From: Candidatus Latescibacterota bacterium
Lineage (GTDB): Bacteria; Latescibacterota; UBA2968; UBA8231
DNA: 36,776 bases
Assembly (NCBI GenBank): GCA_007571365.1
Contig: RKRN01000254.1
Location: forward strand, 1 to 36,776
Reading direction: 5' to 3'
Shown here: positions 24,957 to 32,115 of the stretch, in pieces
How positions within the stretch are numbered: the first letter of the stretch is position 1
Layout: each line of letters starts with the position of its first letter
Position numbers and translations under genes: made by a program
The notes under the pieces: model-generated
What the model was told of the DNA's origin: nothing
The model's input: the letters and a program-made list of their open reading frames with translations, nothing else
The model's database searches: none

Positions 24957-26201
24957 ATGAAGATCGACGATATCGATATCTATTGTATCGAACCAGAAAT
25001 TTTGCCCGCAGTCCCCGACTATCCAGCATTCCTGTCGGCACTCCACCAGCGCGTAGTTTTCAAAGTCAGCCTTGACAATGGCATCGTCGGCTACGGCGAG
25101 TACCGCTGCTACGCCCCGGATAAGTCGGCGGTTGAGCCGCTGATCGGGCGCAATCCCTTTGATTTTATCAACCACGATCTCAACATCGGCCTCAGCCAGT
25201 GGTGCTTGGGGCTGTCGGCCGCGCTCTACGACGCCATGGGCAAGTATCTGGAGCTCCCCGCCTACAAGCTGATGGGCCCCAAGGTGCGAGACCGAGTCGC
25301 AGTGGCTGCGTGGACGCGCCCTTCGCCCCCGGAAGTGCTCAGCCGAGAAATACAACGCGCTGTCGACCAAGGCTACATGCTGTTCAAGATGCACACCTGC
25401 CACCACTACGACGTATTTGAGCAAAACGAGGCTGTAGAGCAAACCGCCCCGGCTTGCTTTCGCATTCAGTACGATTTCAATCACAATCGCTCCCTCGGCG
25501 CAGTCCTGCCCATCCTCAAGCGGCTGGAGCAATCGTGGGTGGTAGGCTGCGTGGAAGACCCCTTGGTCTTGTCCGACATCGACGGTTGGCGTCGGCTGCG
25601 GGAAAAAACCGCCCTCCCGCTTTACATGCACGTGCCGCCGCTCGGCGGTATGCAGGAGCTGCTGCACGGGCTCGCCGACGGCTATATCATCGGCGAGTAT
25701 TGCGGTGGTTTCGGTGATGCCCTGCATCGCGGCTTTGCCTATTCAAAAGCCAACATTCCCTCAGTCATTCAGCTCACGGGCGGCACCTTAATTACCGCCT
25801 TCGCCCTGCATCTAGGCGCGGTTTTGCCCAAGGTTGCCCACACCATCACGCTCGACGACAACTACGTCGAGGATCTGGCGACGACTCGCATTCCGGTCAT
25901 TGACGGTTGCTCCCCGGTGCCAGAAGGCCCTGGTCTGGGCGTGGAGGTGCGGGCTGAAGAACTGACGCGCTTGGCCAATAGGCCGCCGCGGGAAACGCCG
26001 CGGGTGCTCGGCGTCACGACGCTGCCCGGCGGCGGCACCCTGTACTCAGTGGGCTTCCCCAATCTGGAATCCTTGATGGGATACCAAGAAGGAACGATTC
26101 GCGGCCATCGCTTTGAACTGCGCCAAGATGACGGCTCCGCCGAGTTCGCTCGCCTCTACGAACGCGCTCAACGCGCAGGTTCGATTCTCGAGGCTACATG
26201 A
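24957..26201 (+). CDS. Enolase-superfamily (mandelate racemase/muconate lactonizing type) enzyme
   Basis: Protein of 414 residues; the ATG at 24957 has GAAGAGG about 8 bases upstream, better than the GTG at 24948. The N-terminal capping domain is followed by a TIM barrel with K144-x-H146 on the second strand, and metal ligands D173 (QYDFNHN), E200 (VEDPL) and probably E247 (IIGEY). Family chemistry is abstraction of a proton alpha to a carboxylate; members include sugar-acid dehydratases and racemases. Sitting directly after mannonate dehydratase and coupled to a GNAT gene by a 4-base overlap (ATGA), it probably acts on a related sugar acid. The K-x-H motif in place of K-x-K and the C-terminal residues are not enough to name the substrate. 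Confidence 0.85.
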   Translation: MKIDDIDIYCIEPEILPAVPDYPAFLSALHQRVVFKVSLDNGIVGYGEYRCYAPDKSAVEPLIGRNPFDFINHDLNIGLSQWCLGLSAALYDAMGKYLELPAYKLMGPKVRDRVAVAAWTRPSPPEVLSREIQRAVDQGYMLFKMHTCHHYDVFEQNEAVEQTAPACFRIQYDFNHNRSLGAVLPILKRLEQSWVVGCVEDPLVLSDIDGWRRLREKTALPLYMHVPPLGGMQELLHGLADGYIIGEYCGGFGDALHRGFAYSKANIPSVIQLTGGTLITAFALHLGAVLPKVAHTITLDDNYVEDLATTRIPVIDGCSPVPEGPGLGVEVRAEELTRLANRPPRETPRVLGVTTLPGGGTLYSVGFPNLESLMGYQEGTIRGHRFELRQDDGSAEFARLYERAQRAGSILEAT

Positions 26202-26803
26202 GAAAAGTCGCCGCCGAATACCCCGTGCTGCAATCGGCGCGGCTACAGCTACGGCCCTTTGCGCTGGCCGACGGTGCCGAGGTCAACCGCTTAGTCGGCG
26301 ACGAGGCAGTAGCCTCCACCTTAGTTGCAGTACAGTATCCCTACAACGAGGACATGGCCCGGCGTTGGATCACCCAACATCAAGCTAGCTACGACACGGG
26401 CGGCGCACTCAACTTTGCCGTCGAGGAGCGCGACAGCCAAGTGCTAGTCGGCTTTATCGGGCTAGGCGGCAATGAGCACCGGGCCGGCATGGGCTACTGG
26501 TACGGCCGACCGTTTTGGGGCCAAGGCTATGCCACCGAGGCCGGGCGCACCAGCGTGGCCTTCGCCTTTGCCGAACTCGGCCTAGTGCGCCTAGAGGCGT
26601 CGCACTTGAAGGACAATCTGGCTTCTGGCCGAGCACTGCAAAAAATGGGCATGTCCCACCAGGGCCGCCGGGCCCACTACGTCCCCAAATGGGACGCCTA
26701 TTGCGACAAGGAGGAGTATGCCATCAGCCGCGAGGATTACTGGCGGCTGCGAGCAGCAAGGCCGGATATCTATCGCTATGAACGCTTAGTTCCGTCCACG
26801 TGA
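26198..26803 (+). CDS. GNAT-family N-acetyltransferase (RimJ/RimL-like)
   Basis: Protein of 201 residues starting within the stop of the preceding gene (ATGA). It opens with the usual SARLQLRPFALADG strand. It contains GYWYGRPFWGQGYATEAGRTSVAFAF, where the Q/R-x-x-G-x-A-like loop binds the pyrophosphate of acetyl-CoA, and then LVRLEASHLKDNLASGRALQKMGM, the standard RimJ/RimL C-terminal half. The family acetylates protein N-termini, small amines or antibiotics. The acceptor is unknown; the operon position suggests a sugar-acid-related or housekeeping role, but this is weak. Cytoplasmic. Confidence 0.88.
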   Translation: MRKVAAEYPVLQSARLQLRPFALADGAEVNRLVGDEAVASTLVAVQYPYNEDMARRWITQHQASYDTGGALNFAVEERDSQVLVGFIGLGGNEHRAGMGYWYGRPFWGQGYATEAGRTSVAFAFAELGLVRLEASHLKDNLASGRALQKMGMSHQGRRAHYVPKWDAYCDKEEYAISREDYWRLRAARPDIYRYERLVPST

Positions 26804-26818
26804 TGGCCTGTTATTACG

Positions 26819-26977
26819 CCGGCATGAGCCGGGGGAGCGGTTGTATAGGCCAAGGCGCGGCTCTTGGTCGCCGCTCCACCCGTTTTCACGAGTGCAGGCT
26901 GCTAGACACGACATCCGGTCAAGTTATCCGTATTCACCATCGGCCTTGCCCTCGAGCCGGAAACCAACCACCGGCTC
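26819..26977. other. Intergenic cluster of three hairpins
   Basis: The 219-bp gap 26804-27022 has no convincing gene but holds three inverted repeats. These are CCGGC-ATGA-GCCGG (26819-26832), a compound stem GGAGCGG/CCGCTCC (26834-26840, 26871-26877) enclosing GGCCAAG/CTTGGTC (26848-26854, 26863-26869), and GAGCCGG/CCGGCTC (26954-26960, 26971-26977) with a 10-nt loop. No T tract follows any of them. They could be REP-like DNA, a leader RNA for the DUF3500 gene, or part of the end of the upstream operon. Confidence 0.45.
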
Positions 26978-27022
26978 CTTATACCGAACCGATGTGCAAC
27001 ATTAGTTAGGAGAATAAACCTG

Positions 27023-28339
27023 ATGCGCTATGCTATATTCACCGCCGTTTCTTTTTTCTGTTTGGCAACTCCTTCATTCGGCCAGACGACAACCTCAGCC
27101 CCCGGCGAAGTGGTCGCCCAAGTCGTCCAAGCGGCTGAAGCATTGCTAGGGGAGCTAACCGAACAACAGCGCGAGCAACTGCTCTTTTCCTTTGACGACG
27201 ATCGGCAGCGGCGGCACTGGTCGAACTTGCCCACCGGCATTTTCGCCCGCACGGGCCTACGCATGGGCGATCTGAACGAAGCGCAAAAGGAGGCCGTGCT
27301 GCGGCTGCTGCGCTCAACGCTTAGCGAGCGCGGCTTTCAGCAGGTGGTAGATAACATGACTGGCGACGAGGTGCTCAAGGGCCGCGAGCGGCAGGGGCGT
27401 CTGATTTTTGGCGCAGATGAGTACTACGTATCCATCCTCGGCCAACCATCGGCCGCCACGCCGTGGATGTGGCAATTTGGCGGCCATCACCTCGGCATCA
27501 ACGCCACCATCGTCGGCGAGCAAATCACCCTATCGCCTTCGCTTACGGGCGGTCAGCCGGTTGACTATACCCTCGACGGCAAACAGGTCCGGCAACTCGC
27601 TGGCGATGCGGACAAAGCGTTCGCCTTAATCGCTTCTCTTTCGGGCGACCAACGCCAACAGGCGGTCGTGGCCAATCAGCTAGCCGATTTGGCTTATGGC
27701 CCCGAGGCCGATACCATGCAGCCCAAGCAAGAAGGCATCAACGCCGGTAGCCTCAACGCACAGCAGCAAGCACTTTTGTTGGATCTCATCGAGGAGCGCA
27801 TCGGCCTGTTAAACGATACGCACAGCCAGATGGCGATGGATGAGATATCCGCCGAGTTGGCGAGCACCTTCTTTGCGTGGTTTGGCCCCACAACTGAAGG
27901 CGCGGCCGCGACCTTTCGGATACAAGGCCCCTCGCTAGTCGTGGAATACGCGCCGCAGCGCATGGGCGGCAATGCCACCGATCACATCCACGCCATGTAC
28001 CGCGATCCGTCGAATGATTACGGCGTCGCATTCGCCATCCCAACCGCGGTCGGCGACGCGCCGGCCGCGCGGCCACAAGCGGTTTTCTTGCAGCAGAACT
28101 ACCCCAACCCCTTCAACAGCGCGACGACTATTCAGTTCCAACTGGACCAGCCCGCAAAAGTGGAACTAGCCGTCTATAATCTGGCCGGGCAACATTTGAC
28201 AACGATCCTCAACGAGTTCCGCTATGCCGGGCAGCACACAGTGCGCTGGTATAGCCACTCCCTGAGCAGCGGCGTGTACTTATATCGCCTGCACGTCGGC
28301 GATCAAACCATCGCCCGCAAGCTGGTCTTGCTGCGCTAA
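27023..28339 (+). CDS. Secreted DUF3500 protein with type IX-like C-terminal sorting domain
   Basis: Protein of 438 residues with AGGAG 9 bases before the ATG and a signal peptide cleaved near S-F-G-Q. The body (residues ~60-330) matches DUF3500, with landmarks RRHWSNLP, WMWQFGGHHLGIN and YAPQRMGGN...HIHAMYRDPSNDYG. The last ~85 residues are a classic type IX secretion (Por secretion) tail: QNYPNPFNSATTI, VYNLAGQ, SGVYLYRLHVGD, RKLVLLR. In Bacteroidetes such tails direct export through the outer membrane and attachment to the surface; in other FCB phyla the same tail is common but its machinery is less tested. No type IX component gene is in this window. The biochemical role of DUF3500 is not established. 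Confidence 0.87.
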   Translation: MRYAIFTAVSFFCLATPSFGQTTTSAPGEVVAQVVQAAEALLGELTEQQREQLLFSFDDDRQRRHWSNLPTGIFARTGLRMGDLNEAQKEAVLRLLRSTLSERGFQQVVDNMTGDEVLKGRERQGRLIFGADEYYVSILGQPSAATPWMWQFGGHHLGINATIVGEQITLSPSLTGGQPVDYTLDGKQVRQLAGDADKAFALIASLSGDQRQQAVVANQLADLAYGPEADTMQPKQEGINAGSLNAQQQALLLDLIEERIGLLNDTHSQMAMDEISAELASTFFAWFGPTTEGAAATFRIQGPSLVVEYAPQRMGGNATDHIHAMYRDPSNDYGVAFAIPTAVGDAPAARPQAVFLQQNYPNPFNSATTIQFQLDQPAKVELAVYNLAGQHLTTILNEFRYAGQHTVRWYSHSLSSGVYLYRLHVGDQTIARKLVLLR

Positions 28340-28352
28340 GCGCATTCTTTTT
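28332..28352 (+). terminator. Short hairpin with T-rich tail at the end of the DUF3500 gene
   Basis: TGCGCTAAGCGCA (28332-28344) folds as a TGCG/CGCA stem around CTAAG and is followed by TTCTTTTT. It spans the stop codon TAA, as compact terminators sometimes do. The stem is short, so efficiency is uncertain. Confidence 0.4.
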
Positions 28353-28402
28353 ACCCACAAAAGCTGAAAATTTGTAATCAATCGCGAAGGGTGCTTGCAA
28401 CC

Positions 28403-28870
28403 ATGATGGCCGATGGCAAAAGAGGCTTGCGGCGAGGCGTCCTGCTGATTTTTGTCCTCGGAACGGTAGGACTGGGCGCCGAACTGCTGCTGCTCGGCCA
28501 TTTTGCAGCATGGCGTCAACAGGTCCCCTTGGTATTGCTGGCACTCGGGCTAGTCTTGTTGGCGGTGCGGCTGCGCTACCGAGGCGCGATTATCCTGCGC
28601 CTGTTCCGCTTGACTATGCTGGCTTTCGTCTTGGGCGGCCTGCTCGGCCTCTGGTTTCACCTTAATTCCAATATGGAGTTTGAATTGGAAATGTATCCGA
28701 CGCTGAGCGGGCCGGAGCTTCTTTTTAAGGCGTTGGGCGGCGCCATGCCAGCATTGGCCCCTATGGCACTGGCCCAACTAGGCATGATCGGGTTCCTTTA
28801 CACGTACCAACATCCGGCACTGAGCCGAGACAAACCGGGGAGAACTAAGCAATGCAGCGCGTCATTATAG
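28403..28870 (+). CDS. Small polytopic membrane protein
   Basis: Protein of 155 residues with about four hydrophobic segments (GVLLIFVLGTVGLGAELLLL, VPLVLLALGLVLLAV, LTMLAFVLGGLLGLWF, APMALAQLGMIGFLYTY) and short basic loops, so it is inner-membrane. The start is an ATG at 28403 or 28406, with AAGGG about 11 bases upstream of the former. Its 3' end overlaps the next gene by 19 bases, so the two are likely translationally coupled. No family is recognised. Confidence 0.65.
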   Translation: MMADGKRGLRRGVLLIFVLGTVGLGAELLLLGHFAAWRQQVPLVLLALGLVLLAVRLRYRGAIILRLFRLTMLAFVLGGLLGLWFHLNSNMEFELEMYPTLSGPELLFKALGGAMPALAPMALAQLGMIGFLYTYQHPALSRDKPGRTKQCSASL

Positions 28871-29472
28871 CCGTGGTTTTAGCAGTCGGCAGCGTCCACG
28901 GACAGGTCGGCCAAAACGAAACGGTCCTCAATCCCAACCGCGCCGCCGTCGAACAATTGTTGGCCCTACCACAACTCGATTCGGCGTTGGTCGCCGGGAT
29001 CGTGGATCGGCGCCCTTTTATCGGCATGGCAGCGTTCAATACCTATTTGGATTCGACCCTAGCCGACTCAACCCAAGCCGAATTGTATGGCAATCTCTTT
29101 CTGCCGATCAACCTCAATACTGCCAGCGACGCTGAAATGAAACTAGTGCCAGGGGTAGGCAAGCGGATGGCCCACGAGTTTGCCGAATACCGCCCCTATA
29201 CCAGCCTCGCCCAATGGCGGCGAGAAATCGGTAAATACGTCGATGACAGCGAGCTAGAACGGCTGGAACAGTACGTCTTCGTGCCGCTCGAACTCAACAG
29301 TGCCAGCGAAGCAGACTTCCGCACGATCCCAGGGGTGGGCAAGCGGATGGCCCACGAGTTTGCCGAATACCGCCCCTATACCAGCCTCGCCCAATGGCGG
29401 CGAGAAATCGGTAAATACGTCGATGACAGCGAACTTGCCCGGATGGAACGGTATGTATTTCTGGGAGAATAA
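28852..29472 (+). CDS. Exported helix-hairpin-helix (ComEA-like) protein with duplicated unit
   Basis: Protein of 206 residues with a short signal peptide (IIAVVLAVGSVHGQ). Three helix-hairpin-helix-like units follow: NPNRAAVEQLLALPQLDSAL, NLNTASDAEMKLVPGVGKRMA and ELNSASEADFRTIPGVGKRMA. The P-G-V-G-K-R turns of the last two match the HhH DNA-binding hairpin of ComEA, the DNA receptor for uptake in competence. ComEA usually has one or two hairpins and a membrane anchor; here the protein looks secreted or periplasmic. The last two units are nearly identical over about 34 residues because of a DNA duplication. It overlaps the upstream membrane-protein gene. A role in DNA binding at the envelope is plausible, not shown. 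Confidence 0.75.
   Translation: MQRVIIAVVLAVGSVHGQVGQNETVLNPNRAAVEQLLALPQLDSALVAGIVDRRPFIGMAAFNTYLDSTLADSTQAELYGNLFLPINLNTASDAEMKLVPGVGKRMAHEFAEYRPYTSLAQWRREIGKYVDDSELERLEQYVFVPLELNSASEADFRTIPGVGKRMAHEFAEYRPYTSLAQWRREIGKYVDDSELARMERYVFLGE
29149..29432 (+). repeat. In-gene tandem duplication, 180-bp period
   Basis: Bases 29158-29252 and 29338-29432 are identical over 95 bp. With the preceding 9 bases the match is 104 bp with one mismatch. The first ~48 bases of each 180-bp unit are strongly diverged, so only the second half has been kept or made identical. Confidence 0.9.
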
Positions 29473-29499
29473 GGTGTACGCCAGCGCAAAATTCATACC

Positions 29500-30072
29500 A
29501 TGCCCAAAATAGACCGCAGAAAGCAAGTCCTCGAAGAGGCGGCTCGGCTCTTTTCGACCAAGCGCTTTGACGAAGTGCTCATGGACGACATTGCCCACCA
29601 AGCCGGCGTCGGCAAAGGGACTATTTACACGTACTTTGCCGACAAGGAAGAGCTGTACTTTGCGGTGGTTTTTGAAGGCATCCGCCGGCTCAACGAGCAG
29701 CTCCAGCGCAAGGCCGAGCACCTGCAAGACCCCGAAGCGGAACTGCGCCGAATGGTCCACGCCATCGTCTCCTTCTTCAGCCGGAACCGCTTCTTCTTTC
29801 GCTTGATGGCGCACGAGGACAGCGAGGGCGGCAAGGGCAAAAACCGCAAGCGCTGGCGCGCGGAACAGAGCATCCAGCGCGAAGCAATTGAGGCGGTCCT
29901 GCAAAACGGCGCGGAACAGGGCTTCTTCTCCATTGAGCACCCGCAAGTCGAAGCCGCCATCCTCCGCGGCATGGTGCGCTCAATGATGATCCACGCAAAG
30001 GGCCTGAGCGTCGAGGCGATGGTCAATACCATCATGCGCGTCTTTCTCCAAGGCGTACGCAAGAAGCCCTAA
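29500..30072 (+). CDS. TetR/AcrR-family transcriptional regulator
   Basis: Protein of 190 residues. The N-terminal DNA-binding domain is typical: RRKQVLEEAARLFSTKRFDEVLMDDIAHQAGVG followed by KGTIYTYFADKEELYFAVV, with the recognition helix around GVGKGTIYTYF. The C-terminal two-thirds is a helical ligand and dimer domain with no recognisable ligand signature. It is a cytoplasmic repressor-type dimer. It starts 27 bases after the HhH gene with no clear Shine-Dalgarno. I see no palindrome near its own start. A perfect palindrome of the type bound by TetR proteins lies at the efflux promoter (12365-12380), making that operon a candidate target, although it is 17 kb away. The regulated genes are otherwise unknown. 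Confidence 0.92.
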   Translation: MPKIDRRKQVLEEAARLFSTKRFDEVLMDDIAHQAGVGKGTIYTYFADKEELYFAVVFEGIRRLNEQLQRKAEHLQDPEAELRRMVHAIVSFFSRNRFFFRLMAHEDSEGGKGKNRKRWRAEQSIQREAIEAVLQNGAEQGFFSIEHPQVEAAILRGMVRSMMIHAKGLSVEAMVNTIMRVFLQGVRKKP

Positions 30073-30098
30073 GCGACGCCCGCGTTATCTATGTATAG

Positions 30099-30383
30099 TC
30101 CGATCACCCTCTCGCATATCACAAGCTCGAAACCGACGGCCTAGACCTTTTTGTTGTAGAATATGGTCAACTCATAAATGTCTCTCGGTCTGGACAACTG
30201 GTACTTCGGGAACTGTTGCAGGCGCATCTGCGGCGCATTGGTAGGGATTCGGCTGGTTATGCCCTGAGGCTATACCCTTTTACGCGCAAGCGTCTAGGCC
30301 AACAACGTACAGAAGAACCCAAGGCAATCGTCATTGATCCTCGCATATCTTTTGGCCGCCCGGTGCTCGCAGGCACTGGGGTG
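30099..30383 (+). pseudogene. Truncated DUF433 (VapB45-like) antitoxin relic
   Basis: The frame opening after a TAG at 30096 has no start codon and reads SDHPLAYHKLETDGLDLFVV, then YGQLINVSRSGQLVLRELL, ALRLYPFTR, KAIVIDPRISFGRPVLAGTG. This matches the middle and start of the DUF433 domain of VapB45-like antitoxins (SxGQ, LYPFTR, VIDPR-FGRPVLxGTG). Both the N-terminal HTH part and the C-terminal part after AGTGV are missing, and no PIN-type toxin is nearby. It is a remnant between the convergent TetR and PhyH-HEAT genes. The frame stays open further, but only as antisense of the latter gene. The rest of 30073-30476 shows nothing else. Confidence 0.7.
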
Positions 30384-30476
30384 ACCAGAAGGGGCGATGT
30401 CTCGACGCTGGTCGAGCTAGTTTCCGACCGCCGACACATCACCATCCCCAATTCCCCAAAAGCCGACTCTGACAGC

Positions 30477-32084
30477 TCAGAACTGCCGCTCGCCGTCGAT
30501 AGCCGCGTCCCAGCGCTGCGAATACAGGTAGTCCATTGCGGCCTGCGTGGCGGTGGGCGAACCAAGCTGTTGCAGGGCCCGGAGCGCGAACGCACCCACG
30601 TGCCCACAGTCGTCGTCGAGAGCCCGGAAGAGCTGAGCTTCTAACGGCGCGGCGGCTGAGCCGAGCTGGGCGCATGCTATTGCCGCATTGGTCCGCACTT
30701 GGTCGCGGGGCGCCCAGCGGCGGCCCGCTTGCTCCTGCCAACTTGGATGATCGGCCGAGAGCATGCGCCCCAAGGCTTCCACTGGTACGCCTTGCGCGAT
30801 ATTGCCCAGTGCCACCAGAGCCGTGCGCACCAAGCGATGCGAGCCCTCTTCGAGGCTCCGCGTCAACGCCGGGACCGCGGCCGCCGCGTGCGAATCCATT
30901 TCGCCGAGAGCAAAAGCGGCATTGACTTGAGTCCACTCACTTTCGTCGTCCAACAGCGCACACAGTGCCGCGATAGCTGGCGAGCCAACGGCTGCTAGGG
31001 CCTGCGCGGCATCTTCCATGTTCGTCGCCCCCTCGTTCCAAGCGGGCGGGGCCTCGTGTTGGGCGGCCTCGCGCCCTGCCGCCCGCAAGGCTTGGGCCAA
31101 CGGCTCAACGGCTGGCTCGCCGATCGCGCCCAGTGCGTAGGTCGCAGCCGTGCGCATGGCTTGGTGATCGGTGCCCAAGCACTCCACTAGCGTTGGCACA
31201 GCGGCCGCTGCATCGCCGCCAAATCCAGCCAACTGCTGAGCCGCCGCCAGCCGCTGCGCCAAGTCCGCGTCTGGGTCGAGCTGGGCGATGAGTGCTGGTA
31301 CGTCGCCGGCGGCCTTGGGCCAGCTCGCGTAGCGATCGCGCTGGCCGCACAGCCAGTCCCAGGTGTGCGCCCACGCCAGTTCCAGATCGTAGGGAGATTC
31401 AATCCGTTGGGGCTTTTGCCAGTGGGTGCTTTGGCAGTCCCAAGTCGGGGCCGTTGGCTCGGCGGCCCGCATGTAGATGAACTTGATCATCTGCCGGTGC
31501 CGCGGCAGCAAGCTGACGCCGGCGGCATGGCCCACGTCGAAATGCGTCAGCGACACCGTGCCGGCCCGACCGGCCAATGGCATAGCCCGCGCCCGGTCCT
31601 CGTCGGTCAATCCGCGATTGAACTGCGTCCCCGGAATCACGTGCGTCGGTCCTAGCTCGACCGGCGAATCCTGTGGATAGTACATGATCCGCGCATAGCG
31701 CACATAGTGCTGGCGCGGATGACCCATCGGCGTGTACCCATCCTGATGGCAGTTGCGGTGCAGCCTTGCTGCGGCCTCGGCCGCGGGCACGGGTTCCTCC
31801 ACCGGCTTGAGCGGATGGCAGTAGCGGTGCGGATGCTCCAAGTAGTTCGGGCCTAAGACGCTGATGAGTGCGCCGCGCACCTCGGGCGAGTTGAGCACGT
31901 GGCGCATGGCGGGTACGCGCGGCAGGATGTTGTTGCCCGGATTCAGTTCGGAGTCAATGATTTGGTTGAGCCGCGCATAGCACGCTTCGTGCGTCCCCGC
32001 GGGCACGGTCGGCTCAAAGACCAGATAGCCATTGACGATAAACTCGCGCATCTGCTCGTCGGTGAGCAGAATCGGGTCGGTCAT
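30477..32084 (-). CDS. Phytanoyl-CoA dioxygenase-like protein fused to HEAT repeats
   Basis: Protein of 535 residues, AAGGAG 8 bases before the ATG. Residues 1-~210 form a PhyH-type Fe(II)/2-oxoglutarate oxygenase: H113-x-D115 (NCHQDG), a distal H186 (HFDVGHAAG), and Arg 195/197 that could hold 2-oxoglutarate. From about residue 262 there are Ala/Leu-rich HEAT-like helical repeats (AAAAVPTLVECLG, MRTAATYALGAIGEPAVEPLAQAL, AAAVPALTRSLEEG), which form a scaffold for protein or ligand contact. PhyH proteins are greatly expanded in several uncultured phyla, usually as single-domain enzymes. It lies 31 bases after NAD synthetase on the same strand and may share its operon. Substrate unknown. Confidence 0.85.
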   Translation of the reverse strand: MTDPILLTDEQMREFIVNGYLVFEPTVPAGTHEACYARLNQIIDSELNPGNNILPRVPAMRHVLNSPEVRGALISVLGPNYLEHPHRYCHPLKPVEEPVPAAEAAARLHRNCHQDGYTPMGHPRQHYVRYARIMYYPQDSPVELGPTHVIPGTQFNRGLTDEDRARAMPLAGRAGTVSLTHFDVGHAAGVSLLPRHRQMIKFIYMRAAEPTAPTWDCQSTHWQKPQRIESPYDLELAWAHTWDWLCGQRDRYASWPKAAGDVPALIAQLDPDADLAQRLAAAQQLAGFGGDAAAAVPTLVECLGTDHQAMRTAATYALGAIGEPAVEPLAQALRAAGREAAQHEAPPAWNEGATNMEDAAQALAAVGSPAIAALCALLDDESEWTQVNAAFALGEMDSHAAAAVPALTRSLEEGSHRLVRTALVALGNIAQGVPVEALGRMLSADHPSWQEQAGRRWAPRDQVRTNAAIACAQLGSAAAPLEAQLFRALDDDCGHVGAFALRALQQLGSPTATQAAMDYLYSQRWDAAIDGERQF

Positions 32085-32115
32085 AAGACAAGCTCCTTCA
32101 GAGTAGAAATGTCAT

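Noticed and set aside
26800-27009. 69-codon frame after the GNAT gene
   Set aside because: It runs through three hairpins, has no ribosome site and no domain; more likely noncoding intergenic DNA.
30384-30644. Continuation of the DUF433 relic frame
   Set aside because: Similarity ends at AGTGV; from 30477 on the frame is antisense of the PhyH-HEAT gene.
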